Source: Azadirachta indica (lineage: Eukaryota; Streptophyta; Magnoliopsida; Sapindales; Meliaceae). From it: a stretch of DNA of 64,000 bases. Positions 1-11,684 of the stretch are shown piece by piece; position 1 is the stretch's first letter, and every line of letters starts with the position of its first letter. The notes beneath the pieces are model-generated. The model was not told where the DNA came from. It searched no databases and was given only the letters and a program-made list of their open reading frames with translations. The translations under genes were made by a program, and so were the position numbers. The stretch is taken from positions 13,157,871 through 13,221,870 of the forward strand of contig CM040451.1 in the NCBI GenBank assembly GCA_022749755.1. Direction: 5' to 3'.

Positions 1-169
1 CACTCAACAAAAGCACAAAACTCCATCACATACCTACATTTCTTATCTTTTATTAATACACACAAGCCAAACAATCACCAGAGTTTCAAACCAGACCAAA
101 TAAACCGAGTCAAAATGAAAGTCAGCTTCAACCAAAAACAGAAAAGATAATCAAGTGAGTAAAACAAAC

Positions 170-274
170 CTGAGTAAAAGCAAGACAAGCAATAATGGCA
201 TCAATACAAGCAAGTCCCACATTCACACCCACCAAAAGTCCTGGAAAACAAGACCCTTCTCTCAGTTCAGACAT
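170..274 (-). CDS. First exon of a membrane protein gene, possibly THH1/TOM1-domain type (partial)
   Basis: Reading leftward, an ATG at 274-272 opens 35 codons that end exactly at a CAG|GTTTGT donor (exon end 170), so this looks like a first coding exon whose remaining exons lie outside the window. The peptide begins MSELREGSCFPG and runs into a hydrophobic stretch (about residues 13-35) that would form a first membrane helix. The cysteine-rich start followed by a helix reminds me of plant proteins annotated as tobamovirus multiplication protein 1-like (THH1/TOM1/TOM3 domain), but this is recollection on very little sequence. An upstream in-frame ATG at 352 would add 26 residues that look like leader sequence, so I prefer the inner start. 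The pyrimidine-rich stretch and spacer to about 700 would be its 5' leader and promoter. Confidence 0.4.
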
Positions 275-352
275 ATTTTCTCTCTCTATCTCACTCCACC
301 AACATCTATACGTATGTATTTTATCACTAACTTTCTCTAAAAACTGAGACAA

Positions 353-1465
353 ATGCGAGCCAAAAAAAAAAAAGGAAAATCAGCTTTCGGGTCCAAAATT
401 ATCGAGTGTACGGCCTCAAAAGAAATCCTTTTCAAGATATCTCTCAATGCAAGATCTCTTACTGATTTTCTTTACTATCCTTGGATTCTTGAGAACGAGA
501 CGAAAAGAGAAGTTTTTTTATGAAATACATGTGTGTATATGTAAATGTATATGTATATTTTGTTAATTAAGAGAAAGTTTATAAATTTTTTAATTACGAA
601 TTACGGAGAAAATGGATACGGTACGCGCGTCAGCGCGCGGCTTTCTGGGGCTGAGAAATTTTAAGCAGATTCCGTGATCTCCTTTTGACTTAGTATTTTG
701 ACCTACGACGATACTCTGGGATAATAAAATCTTTGTCCCTATATTTTTATGTATATACTAGTTAAGATATATTTATTTATTTATATCAGAACGGTCCCCA
801 CGTGTTATTGTAATGACCGAATCACTTTTATAATGTTTGATTTTAAATCATTTAAAATTAAAATAATGGACTTATTTGTTTATATGAAGAAGTTATACTC
901 TTACCTAAAAGAACATAAGAATTTAAGGATCCGAATATTATTACTTCAATAACATCAGTCTAGTTCTTTTTTTCATAAAATTTTTCTCTTAAATAACCTT
1001 TCTTTTCGAATATTAGACAAATTAAATTAAGAAGAAGGAAAATAAATAAATGAATAAAGATTGAATGAAACAAAACAAGAGAAAAGCCTAGACAAGAACT
1101 CCATGGGCCAAAGGCCAGCTTGTCTTTTACAGCCGCCTTCACCTAACATTTCCAACAGACGCCATTGACCACAGAATTTTGAAACCCTAAGGCCCAATAG
1201 AAAAACTCAGTTTGTTTCCTTAACAATGATGTTTTAACTGCAGAACAGACAGACAAGTTCTGCAGCAGATGATTAAGAAAAACAATTGCAACATGTTTCC
1301 CTAGTTTACTTCGAGGATTCGTCATCTCTTGTTTTTTGCTGAGTAAAACTAGAACATGGTCTAGGACAAATCCTTGTCTGTTTGTTTATACATTGAAGTT
1401 TACTACAGGAAGAAAAAAAAAAATTTAATTTAGTTAATTGAAGCAATATATTCCACTGTTCTGTT
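353..1465. other. Intergenic spacer, no gene seen
   Basis: AT-rich sequence with a short GC-rich patch near 620-650. The open frames at 749-952, 960-1142 and 1143-1325 show no recognisable domain or exon structure. The left part probably holds the promoter of the minus-strand gene at 170-274. Confidence 0.5.
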
Positions 1466-1532
1466 GTTGCAGTATTCCATTCTGTATTTAGAAACTGTAC
1501 GAGGATTTAATGTTCCATGACCTATATTTTTC

Positions 1533-1645
1533 ATTCCAAATAACATAACATTCATCAAGTGAGTGAGATGGTGGTAGTTTTTAAAATCATTTATCACACC
1601 ATTTCACCACCTGCTTGATGAATACGACATCATTTAGAATGAAGT
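1533..1645. repeat. Imperfect hairpin (MITE-like) inside duplication copy 1
   Basis: The left arm begins TCATTCCAAATAAC and continues through TTCATCAAGTGAGTGAGATG. The reverse complement of the right arm reads TCATTCTAAATGATG and then TTCATCAAGCAGGTGG. The arms are about 50 bp, separated by an AT-rich loop. It has no clear counterpart in copy 2 of the surrounding duplication, which suggests insertion after that duplication. No certain target duplication was found. Confidence 0.5.
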
Positions 1646-2042
1646 TTTGGGACATATAACTTTACTTAATACATATTACACCTATTCTTGCCTTGTTACA
1701 TTCTTTCTTGGTAATAAAACAACTCCGTACACTCTGAATCAAAAAAAGGAAGGTTTTTAATTGCTTTGGATTTTTATTGGTAATTATCCATAGACTAGCT
1801 GAATTAGGTTTCTATATATATGATTACTTACTATGAAATGAAATTTAAACCGCTAACCTGGAATAATCTATCATTTCCATTTCTGCAATTTTGCGCAATC
1901 AATTTGAAGTAATGTTGAGTTTTCACTACATTGGTGGTTAATTAGTAAGACAAATGTTGACAAAGTAGACAAAATTGGTCTGGAAATTAGGTCATTATTT
2001 CATGTTGTGAAACTTTAGATTTACAGGTCTTGAATCATACCC

Positions 2043-2068
2043 CATATATATATATATATATATATATA
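2043..2068. repeat. TA dinucleotide microsatellite
   Basis: An uninterrupted (TA)n run lies inside copy 1 of the promoter-side duplication. The corresponding part of copy 2 lacks it. Confidence 0.8.
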
Positions 2069-3572
2069 GATTCATTATTGATTAATACACTGCTTTGTGC
2101 TCAAATGAAATAACTTCAACTAACAAATACCATAACTAGTTAAATTTACCTTCCAATTCTAAGAAGGGTCTTAAATAAATAGCTTTCATATTGAATATTA
2201 GCATAAGCAACAATAATTACTATGGAAAAGTTAAAAAAGTTTATTTTTAATACATTTTTGTTCGTAAGCATAATGATAAGTTTTATACATTAATGCTTAC
2301 TCATTCGACAAATAGTATTACTTTGAGAGAAGATCATAAGAAGTAACACGTTACACTACAACAATGAGGCCCAACACCCTATCGATCTTGATCAATCGAG
2401 CCTTGACACTATGATCAATGAACCAGAATCCAGCTACATTATTGTTTTCCATTCTACATTTAGAAACCCCACGAGGGTGAAATAAAAACAGTATTATATC
2501 CTGGTTTGGACATTCTAATTTTTCATTATGTATTTAGAAATGGCACAGCACCATGGACAAAATAGGACACTGTTTAACTACTCCGGAAGTTTGCAGGTAA
2601 TAAAACATCTGCCAAATGCATTAGATTTCTATATATGATTGCTGGCTACGACATCGAATTTAAATTATGGACCTGGAATTATCTGTTATTTCTCTTTTTG
2701 CAATTGTGTGTAATATAGTGAATTTACTGTAGTAATAAATCTATGCCAGTAATGATGGCTTGTTTTTAAGCCAGACAAATTTTGACATGCACTAGACAAA
2801 TAGGCATGGCAATCAGATTATAGTTTCATACTGTTAAACTTTAGATTTTCAGGTCTTGAATCATACTAGCACCTGTACTTTCATTACTTCTATAGACTGC
2901 AGCAGGGCTCACCAAGTTTGCACAGCATTCAAATGCAATAACTTGAATTATCAGAAGTAATTACCTTCCAATTTTAAGAAGGGTCTTCAATAAATGGATT
3001 TAATACTCAATACAATAATCACTATAGGAGAGTTCAATTCTACACTGTCAAAGCAACTCATTTTTGGAGGCTTTTTAATGCTTTTTTGTTTGCAAGCATA
3101 ATGCTTACTCTGCAAAACTGTTTATTTATAGTTATATTCTTAATTTTATCAAATAATGTTTACTCTTTCATACATAGTAGTTCTTGGAGAGTAGATGATA
3201 CAGCGTAACACGTTGTGGCGTAACAATGAGTCCCAATACCCATCGATCGTGATCGATCAAACCCTGACACTCTGATCAATGGACCAGAATCTAGCTACTT
3301 GTTGATTGGTTCAATTGCTAACTAGGTACATCAAAGACCAAATATATTTGACAATGGAATGAGGTTCACCATAGTATGGCATGTGCTGAGGATGACATTA
3401 TGAAGACAGAAAGACATATAGTCTATATTTTGAATACTGAATTCTGAAATTAAATTGCCAACCAAAACTATTGATTTTCCATGCATTAAATTGTGTAAAA
3501 TATGGAAGGAAGACAACTTATAACATACAATTCCATAAAGTTATGCAATTTAATTCTTCATGCATTGCACCC

Positions 3573-3580
3573 TATATATA
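3573..3580 (+). promoter_or_regulatory. TATA box of first MADS gene
   Basis: TATATATA lies 67-74 bp upstream of the ATG at 3647, preceded by CC and followed by a short purine-rich leader. Spacing and context fit a plant TATA box with a leader of about 40 bp. Confidence 0.5.
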
Positions 3581-3646
3581 CATCACAAACTAGACAGAAC
3601 CAATGTGCTCAGAAAAAAAAGACAGTGAAGGCATAACATTTTTGCA

Positions 3647-4306
3647 ATGGCAGAAAAGAAGACCAAAGGCAGGCAGAAGATTGAGATGAAGAGGATTGAG
3701 AATGAGGATGACAGGCTGATAACATTCTCCAAACGTAGATCAGGGATCTACAAGAAGGCGAGTGAACTTGTCACTCTAACCGGAGCTGAAGTTGGTGTTG
3801 TGGTGTTCTCACCATCTGGCAAGCCTTTCTCATTTGGCCATCCCTCCATTGAAGCTGTTGCAAACCGCTTCATGGGTGTGCACCCCCCACCAAATGACAA
3901 CACTCATCCGCTTGTTGAGGCTCACCGTCAGGTGAGGATCAATGAGCTGAACCAGCTGCACAACGACCTGCTTCGCCAACTGGATGCTGAGAAGGAAAGG
4001 GGGAAGGTACTGAAGCAGATGACCAAAGGGAAAGAAACTCAGCAGGGTTGGTGGGAGGCACCGATTGAGGAGCTGAACTTGCAGCAGCTTCTGCAAATGA
4101 ATACATCATTTGATGAGCTGCACAAGGCTTTGTTGCAGAAACTGAATGAAAAAGATCCTGTTGGTGCTTCTTCCTCAGTGCTTCCTACAATGAATCCAGG
4201 CCAAGCACAAGCAGGAGCGGCAAATCCATTTGCTCCCAATCCGGATGAATTTGATCCGTCCGGTGCCCTTCCCTTTTCCTATGGCTTTAAGGCAGGGCAG
4301 CTCTGA
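3647..4306 (+). CDS. Type I (M-alpha) MADS-box transcription factor, AGL62-like, 219 aa
   Basis: A single intronless frame of 219 residues. The MADS domain spans about residues 9-68: RQKIEMKRIENEDDR, then FSKRRSGIYKKASELVTLTGAEVGVVVFSP in overlapping order, then the [14 protein letters not shown] segment typical of the AGL62/AGL61/AGL29 group. No K-domain follows. Instead there is a predicted coiled stretch (about 90-130, NELNQLHNDLLRQLDAEKER-like) and a Pro/Ala-rich tail. M-alpha factors bind CArG-type DNA as heterodimers and act mainly in female gametophyte and endosperm, which is family knowledge. The start is the only ATG ahead of the domain. A paralogue of opposite orientation lies at 6438-7007. 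The exact orthologue cannot be fixed by eye. Confidence 0.93.
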   Translation: MAEKKTKGRQKIEMKRIENEDDRLITFSKRRSGIYKKASELVTLTGAEVGVVVFSPSGKPFSFGHPSIEAVANRFMGVHPPPNDNTHPLVEAHRQVRINELNQLHNDLLRQLDAEKERGKVLKQMTKGKETQQGWWEAPIEELNLQQLLQMNTSFDELHKALLQKLNEKDPVGASSSVLPTMNPGQAQAGAANPFAPNPDEFDPSGALPFSYGFKAGQL

Positions 4307-6437
4307 ATATCCAATGTCATTGTGACAGTTATTTCCGTTGTCATGTGTTTTTATTTTTAATATTCCATCATTCTGTCTTTTCATTTTTAATATTTGCACC
4401 TTCCCTTATTTTGGTTTGATCCCTGAACTATGGTGTTCCTCCATTGTTATCTCTTAATAACATGACAGTTGGATATTTATATTAATTATTTGGGTTCTTT
4501 TGTTTTTATTATTCGAATTTATATTATATTATTCTGCATGAAATTAAGAGTACAAAAATCCACAGATCTGATGGCTAGAAGAAGATCAAAAACAAAAAGG
4601 CTTGCAGTTAGACATTCTTGTTAAAGTTTTTCTATTATCAAAGTATCTCAACAATAATTTCTGTCAATTCCTTTTGAAGTTTTTCTCACTTTCATTATAA
4701 ATTTGATTATATTTTCATATCGTGATTTTAATTTTTTATACCATATTATCCTATTCTATCATATCATGATCTAAAAATTGTCACCTCTAGATTTAAGATT
4801 ACCTAGGTCACTCCGAAAGGAATCTCATTGAGCAAAGAATTTTCTATAACATAATTTCCCACCATCCAATTGATATACTGCTATATGATGGTGATACAGA
4901 GCAATATACTCCAAGGTAGTATGATGAATTTTAGGTGATTTACAGTGATAAAAACTACTTTAGAATCCAAAATTATTTAGATTTTGTTTTGTTTTCGGAG
5001 TTCTATAGATCAAGAACTTAAAGAAATTTTTTATTAAAAGAAGTTGTCGTTTGATTTAAGAAAATTTATCAATTAATTTTAAAAATCTATATATGTTGGA
5101 TGTAATTTATGTAGTAAATGATAAATTAATATACTATTGATATTAGGAATATAAGTTAGTTTTAATTTATAGAATAGATTATCCATACATAAATTACACA
5201 CACTTCATTCATATTAATTTAGATTAATATTTTATATTTAGTAGTACATATATTAGTATTTATTATATTATTATTTTTAAAAAAAATTATATGAAGGTAT
5301 GTTTAAAATTAAACTGTTATAACAACAAGTATGCATTTCTTGATCTAATTTTGTCTAAAGCCGAAACCAAACAGAACGATTAGTTATAAATTAAACCGAA
5401 TTCAAATTGCTACGTTCGGTTTGGTTTAATTGAACCAATATTATTTATTTTAATTTAATGAATCGGGAGCCTAATCAATTAAACTATTAATCATCCCTAA
5501 TTGTGATATAAAGTAATGGTTTTGAGATAAAATTTCTAAGTGTTATGTAAAAAATGTTTATAATAAAAAGTAATGTTTAAAAATATTTTTAAAATTATTT
5601 TGTCAAAATTAAATAAACGCAAAATAATTCTAAACATACCTTATAAACTTTTATAAAATTCTCTATTTTTCTAAAACCGGAATGAAAAAAAAATATTACA
5701 TCTATTTAAATTGAATATGATCATTATTGACTGTGACCAAGTGATCAAGTATTGACAATTAAAATAGAAAATTAAATTTAAAGAACAAAAATTTACTTTA
5801 GCTCTAACATTTGCATGCATTTCAAACTAAAAGATTTTAAAAATTTAAAGAATTAATTTTTATATATATCCACCACCTAAAAATTTAATTTTCTTAAGTT
5901 TACAATTTTTAAAAATATAACGTCTTTTTACTTTAATTTTTTAATGATTAATTGTCTTTTGAGTTGGTAATATTAAAAGTTAATAAAATGTAAGAAAAAT
6001 AACGAAGTACGTTAAATGAACGGCATGTGTACGTACATGATAATGAAAATGTATCTATATGTAAACACAATCAAAAAAAAAAAAAAAATTGAAGTTACTA
6101 ACTAGAGCTAAAGATTACTAATTGAAGCTTTGAAAGTTACTAATTAAGGCATATTTACAGACTTATGAATTCAATTTTTTACCTTATAATGAAGAACAAG
6201 ACCTAGAACAACTCAACTACGGAAGATAGCGCTTGTGTGTGGATTGATCCTAAATGTAAACGTAAAACAGTAAAATTGTTAGAAAGAATGCCGATCAGGA
6301 CAATATATACTTAAAGATATATATAATTCTATTAATTAGTTAATGTACAAGCCATCTGTTTCACAATATAATTCAAGAGAAGCTCACAACAATGGAAGAT
6401 GGTGTACAAATAAATAAAAATTTTTCATTTTTTGTTT
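4307..6437. other. Intergenic spacer between convergent MADS genes
   Basis: AT-rich sequence containing the 3' ends of both convergent genes. A stretch at about 5355-5500 with CCGAAACCAAAC and TTCGGTTTGGTTTAA in opposite sense resembles dispersed plant repeat debris. A poly(A) run lies near 6073. No coding signal was seen. Confidence 0.5.
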
Positions 6438-7007
6438 CTAAATTTGGCATGAGCCTAGCTGCTGATCATCATCATCTTCTCCGGTTCCCTGCTTCAGAAG
6501 CAACAGCGAAGCGGACGCCTCCATTTCATTCACAAGCCCTTTGAGATTCTCACGAAGCACCTCCAACGATGCCTTCATTTTCAGAAGCTCATCCAAGTTA
6601 AGATCATTGATGGATTTTTTGTTTCTGAACATAGCATTCGCCTTGATATCCTTGTCGAGGGCCTCTCCCCTTTTCTTCTCGACATGCAGCTCCTGGAGTA
6701 AGTCAGTGAGTTGCTGGCTGAGCTTCTCCACTCTTGCCTGTTGGCGAGGATCAACATGATCGTAAGCTTCAGCTGGGTTTTTTCCCGAGTCCTGATTTAG
6801 AAAGCGTTGAGCCACAGAATCAACACTAGGGTGGCCAAACGAGAAAGGCTTTCCCCCTGGAGAGAAAACAACAATGGCAACCTGCGCAGCACACAGAGTT
6901 GCAAGCTCATTTGCCTTCTTGAACAGCCCATTTCGGCGTTTCGAAAAGGTGACCTGCCTGGAATTGCTATCTTTCACCATTTTCATCTCAATCTTTCTGC
7001 GACCCAT
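6438..7007 (-). CDS. Type I (M-alpha) MADS-box transcription factor, AGL62-like, 189 aa
   Basis: An intronless frame of 189 residues on the minus strand, starting [18 protein letters not shown] at 7007. The MADS domain occupies residues 1-60 ([38 protein letters not shown]). A short helical or coiled segment follows (about 95-155, with [15 protein letters not shown] and [18 protein letters not shown]) and an acidic end (GEDDDDQQ). Compared with the copy at 3647 it lacks the N-terminal extension and the Pro/Ala tail. It belongs to the same AGL62-like subgroup, whose members form heterodimers with other type I MADS proteins. The two genes converge, about 2.1 kb apart at their 3' ends, so they are not a simple direct tandem duplication. 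Confidence 0.93.
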   Translation of the reverse strand: MGRRKIEMKMVKDSNSRQVTFSKRRNGLFKKANELATLCAAQVAIVVFSPGGKPFSFGHPSVDSVAQRFLNQDSGKNPAEAYDHVDPRQQARVEKLSQQLTDLLQELHVEKKRGEALDKDIKANAMFRNKKSINDLNLDELLKMKASLEVLRENLKGLVNEMEASASLLLLKQGTGEDDDDQQLGSCQI

Positions 7008-7064
7008 GTCGAATTAATTAAATGAGAAATATCACGATTTGAACAACTCTTAATATTTGCTAGG

Positions 7065-7072
7065 TTTAAATA
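7065..7072 (-). promoter_or_regulatory. TATA box of second MADS gene
   Basis: Read on the minus strand the sequence is TATTTAAA, 58-65 bp before the ATG at 7007-7005. It lies in a short AT-rich promoter. Confidence 0.45.
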
Positions 7073-8833
7073 GGGAGAAATTAAGTTGTGGGCCTGCAGC
7101 TTTAATTTATGATGCCAGAATCATAGAGTTCGCAAGTTTCTAATATTGGATTTTACTTCTTCATTACTTCTATATATGCATACATATGGATTGTATACAG
7201 TTTTGCTAATTTGGAAATGTTTTTGATATCTTACTTAATTAGTCTGACTCATGTAATTATGAAACTTTAAGGCTTTTTGTTGGCATGCCTGAATTAATTT
7301 TAATTTCTGATAGACCATATGATCAACTTTTGGAAAGGAATTCAATTTTGAGCCATATTTTACTTAAAGTTGTTTCTTAAAATATTATTTTTTATATTGG
7401 CTCTAGATCATTGATTTAGCTCATAATTGATATTGCATGTAAGACACTCTTTAATTAAACTTCGCGAGGTATGATGCAATTATAAATTTTATTATTTTTC
7501 TTACCGAAATTTTATTTTATATACATATATAATATGTCCAACTTTTATACTGTCAACTCAAAATTTACTTACTTAAATAGATGTCTTACATGAAAGCAAT
7601 CATTTAATGTGCTCCAAGTTGTGTAATTTTAGCCATTTTTGACCAAGTTACTGAGATTGCTTGAAAATTAACCTTCCAAATATAAATAACAAATAGAAGT
7701 CCTAAAATTAAGTTGAGGGCAGGACTCATTGCTAAAACATGGTGCCCAAAGCAATATGTCATTAATATTTCTAAATTCTATACGAAAATAGTTAGGTCTA
7801 TATATATATATATATATATAAATTCAATTAAATTAATAATTTAATTGCAAGTAATTTAAGTGTAATTAATGATAAAATTAGAAGATGGTTAAGAAATAAG
7901 TTGGCACCAATTAATGTTGCACTTAATGATATTAATTAACTTTTTATTCACTGTAGTTGATACAGTTTACAATTAGTTAATTAATGAGCAAATAATTAAT
8001 AGAGCTCGTGAGACTCTTTCTTTCTGGATATGCATTAGATTTTTAACATTATTCAATTTTCATGTTTGACTGAAAAATTTAATAATTGTTTTGATACGTA
8101 AAATGAACTGGTAGTCAATTTTTGTCTCTCTTCTTTTTTTTTTTTTTTTTTTTTTTTGCCTGTGTCTTAATTATTACCTGCAATTTAAGTTGTAATTAGC
8201 CATTTAAAAAAAATATATTTCGAAGTTTGTTCTAAACATATATAAATAAATAAATATTCAGAACTTTTGTTTTCAAGGAACACAACCCTAGCTAGGTCCC
8301 TATAACTCCAACTTGTTATAAAATAATTATAAGCTTCAATTAATTGATACACGTATTCAATATGTTACAGCTCATTTGTGTGATATATATGTTACATGAC
8401 GAGAGAATCCCAAATTGATAGAAAGATATACATATATATATATATATATGATTAATTGTGATATTTTATTATTTTTTTAACACGTACGTTTAAGTAGACC
8501 TAGAAATTTTGATTAAATGAAAAGAATATATAATTAAAAACAAGTAAGCAATGATGCATGATGTAGTATGATCTTTTTATTTATTGATTTAATCAGTTTG
8601 CTTGAGTATCTTATATTGATTAAACTGTATAAATTGATAAGACTCATGAACCTCGTTTCACTTGCAAACAATCTCTCCCTTTTTGAATCTGCAGGAAAAT
8701 GGGAGAGAGCCAAACCAAACCAAACCAAAACAACAAAATAAAAAATTCATCAAGAAAAAAAGTGATCGACAGACTGTACGACAATTATATGAAAGAGATA
8801 ATCGTAATGTTGTCATTTGTAGAAAAGAATTCG

Positions 8834-8868
8834 TAATTAATTAATTAATTAATTAATTAATTAATTAA
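8834..8868. repeat. TTAA tetranucleotide microsatellite
   Basis: About nine uninterrupted copies of TTAA/AATT. Confidence 0.85.
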
Positions 8869-9082
8869 GGTCCTGTGGTTTTTGCCAACTCAGAAATTGA
8901 CAGAATAAATGATGGTGTCGCCAGCCATTGAAGAACAAATTAATAAACCAAGTATAAGTATTTGTGGTTGTGGAGTTGGCAAAGATTTATACAGATGGAT
9001 ATAATTGCTCTGCGCCCACGGGCCGCAGTCTAGCTAAGCTTGTTTATTATAATAAACACTGAGGTTGATCAGATAAGTTTTA

Positions 9083-9086
<4 letters not shown>

Positions 9087-9114
<28 letters not shown>
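9087..9114. repeat. TA microsatellite
   Basis: Uninterrupted (TA)n run in intergenic DNA. Confidence 0.8.
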
Positions 9115-10492
9115 AGAACATGTAAATTATTGTTTGCTTTGCTTTGCTTTGCTTTTGTCTGTTGATTTGCGAATGAATTTAACTTTTTTCATATTAAGTG
9201 ATTTGGTAATCAGTTGTTCAGACTACTTTATTCGAAATATAGCTGGTTTTTGACACCAAATATTCTGTAACAGACTATTTTTAAGAACAACTGATAAGAC
9301 TATATATGGTGAGAAAGCATATACATATCTTATATATAGATCATATAATTAAAAAAGCAAACAGAAAGATTATTCCTCAAATGCTTTTAAAGTTTTAAGT
9401 TAATCTCTAAAGAAAACATAATATATAAATTAGCTAGCCGCCCAAATATAGATTCTCCCGCATCTAGCTAGCTAGCTAGCTACCTAGCAACACCTTAATT
9501 AATTAATTGAAAACACTTGAGATTAATTAATTCTTTATATATGCAAATAACAAAAACCTAATTATAAATAAATTTCACACAGCTTATTTTTGTGACTTCC
9601 ATCCCTAATTAATTAAAACCATATATAGCTTAATTATCAAAGCTAATAAATAAAATTCTAATATTTAAAATAACATCATTAATTTTTGTATATCTCATCA
9701 TTAATTCATTCATTCATTCATTCAAATACATATTTTTATCTGTCTTACGTTTTAGAAAAGTATTTAAACAGCCAAAAAAATCCCCTTGAAATGTCAAAAA
9801 GTACCCTTAAATTTTTTTATAATAAAGTATATTCATTCTTCGTATATATGCAACCCGACAACAAAAATTAAATTTAAAAGTCAATTACTTAATTTTTTTT
9901 TACTTGAATTAATTAATTAAAAACAAATGTTTAGGATGTTGAAAACATTCTCAAGATAGCCCAGAGTAATTACAATTGCATGAACAATGTAATTAAATCA
10001 TGCACGTTGCAAAATTACAAAAACATATATGGTTATATATAAAAAGGCAGTTTGAATGGAATATATGTTTTTAAAAAATATTTTCAAAAGTGAATTAGAA
10101 ATTCCCTACATATATATGTATAGCTTTATCTTTCGGAATCAAAACATACCACCTGCCCAAATATCTCACAGGAACGCATTCAATCATGCAAAAAATATAT
10201 TCCAAACCCTTTAATAAAACTTTTCCAAAGTATATTCGATCTATGTTGCAGGCCAGTTAATTTGTTGTTTTTCTGCTGTCATTTTCTAGCATATTCTTCC
10301 GAAAGTTGATATGTAGAAATAATTCAGATGCTTAATTACGTCGAATCCACCGACTTAATTGAGCTATACAATTGGACACATGTTTCCATTAAACTACTTT
10401 GCTGCTCTTCTTTCACTTTCAGAAAATGAAAGCCTGTTGAAAGCTGATTGAACCATCAAAATAAGGAAAGCTAGCCATGTATAACCCTAATA

Positions 10493-11684
10493 TTTGCTCT
10501 AATAAGTAGTTCCTCTCGTATTTAAGAAAAGATATGTGCCCTAATTTTTGGATAAATAAATAAATATTTATTATCATTTATATTCCTAATCTTTTATATA
10601 ATAATAATATAATATATATTTCATTTAATTATAATATTTTAACTCTTATTTTAATATTTTTCACAATATATTTTTTTAACTATAATAATTTAATTTCTAT
10701 TTAATTTTTTTTTACTACAATATACTCAAAACTAAATAAATTTTTTAATATGTTATTTTAATAAACAAATTTTTAAAATATAATTATTTAAAAAATTCAA
10801 ATAATGAGTTAAATCACACTGATACGTTAAAATATTTTTAACCCTCTTCTTTCACTTTTATAATCATAATTTAATATTTAATTATTAAAAAATTTAATTG
10901 AAATATTTTTTAACGTTTTATTTTTACATGTAATATATTTATTTCAAATTTATGTTACATTCATTATATTTTTTTAAAAATAAATCAAAATATAAATAAA
11001 AAATATAAACAATAAATAAATGTTATATATATTACAAATAAAAATAATCAAAATTTTTTATTTTTAATTAAAATTAAATTATATTGGTTAATAAGAATAT
11101 AAAGTAAATCTAATTACTAATTCTATTAATAAACGATACTAAATTTTTTTTTTTATTTATATTTTCATGATTTTTCTCGAAAAAAAATATAATAAATTTA
11201 ATATAATCTTTTAAATAAAAACGTTAATATAAGAATAAAATGTTAAAATACGTTTCAAATTTTTTTTAACATTTAGATATCAAATTTATTACAAAAAAAA
11301 TGTTATAAATATTTTAATATAAGTTTAATCTCACTCATTATTTAAATTTTTTAATAATATTTTTTTCTAAATTTTTTATTGAAATAACAAATTAAAAATG
11401 TATTTAGTTTTGAGTATTTTTTAAAAAAATATTAAATATGAGATCATATTGTTATAGTTAAAAAAGTATATCGTGAAAAATATTAAAATAGGGATTAAAG
11501 TGTTATAATTAAAAAAATATATATCATATTGTTAATATATAAAAAATTAGGGATATAAATAATAATAAACTAAATAATCAACTAATAAAAATAAAACTTA
11601 AAGGTATTTGTCTTTTTATTCATACATTAGAAAGTATTTATCTTTTCTAAAATATCAGAAAGAGTATCTATTTATTAGAGCAAA
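10493..11684. mobile_element. AT-rich fold-back element with very long terminal inverted repeats
   Basis: The left end reads TTTGCTCTAATAAGTAG and the right end, reverse-complemented, reads TTTGCTCTAATAAATAG. The match continues inward with indels for roughly 350 bp per arm: CCTATTTTAATATTTTTCAC-like, ACTCAAAACTAAATA and AATAATGAGT motifs appear in both arms in the same order. The middle, about 10850-11300, is unique AT-rich DNA with no open frame. This is a non-autonomous inverted-repeat element of about 1.19 kb. I could not identify a clean target duplication. Related incomplete copies lie at about 57745-58960, which supports a dispersed family. Confidence 0.75.

Larger units (their letters stand above)
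1466..3300. repeat. Diverged tandem duplication upstream of the first MADS gene
   Basis: Two blocks in the same orientation, about 1466-2440 and 2441-3300, share many short matches in the same order. Examples are GTATTTAGAAAC near 1485 and ATTTAGAAACCC near 2458, GGTAATAAAAC at about 1711 and 2597, ACTTTAGATTTACAGGTCTT near 2012 and ACTTTAGATTTTCAGGTCTT near 2835, AAGAAGGGTCTT near 2162 and 2978, and a GATCAATGAACCAGAATC-like end near 2412 and 3276. The offset drifts between about 820 and 975 bp because of insertions and deletions, and copy 1 contains a hairpin insert at 1533-1645. The second copy ends about 350 bp before the MADS start codon. Confidence 0.75.
7073..10492. other. Long AT-rich intergenic region with microsatellites
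   Basis: No gene is supported over 3.4 kb. Simple repeats visible here are (TA)n at 7797-7819, poly(T) at 8132-8157, (TA)n at 8428-8448, a TTAA repeat at 8834-8868, (TA)n at 9087-9114, a TTTGC repeat at about 9133-9155, a GCTA repeat at 9462-9482 and an ATTC repeat at about 9701-9724. The upstream promoter of the minus-strand MADS gene would lie at the left end. Confidence 0.6.

Noticed and set aside
960..1325. Two adjacent 60-codon minus-strand frames
   Set aside because: Low-complexity content, no domain, no supporting promoter or splice signals.
7797..9114. TA, TTAA and poly(T) tracts considered as CRISPR-like or replication-origin structures
   Set aside because: They are ordinary microsatellites without spacers or dyad arrangement; CRISPR arrays are not expected in plant nuclear DNA.
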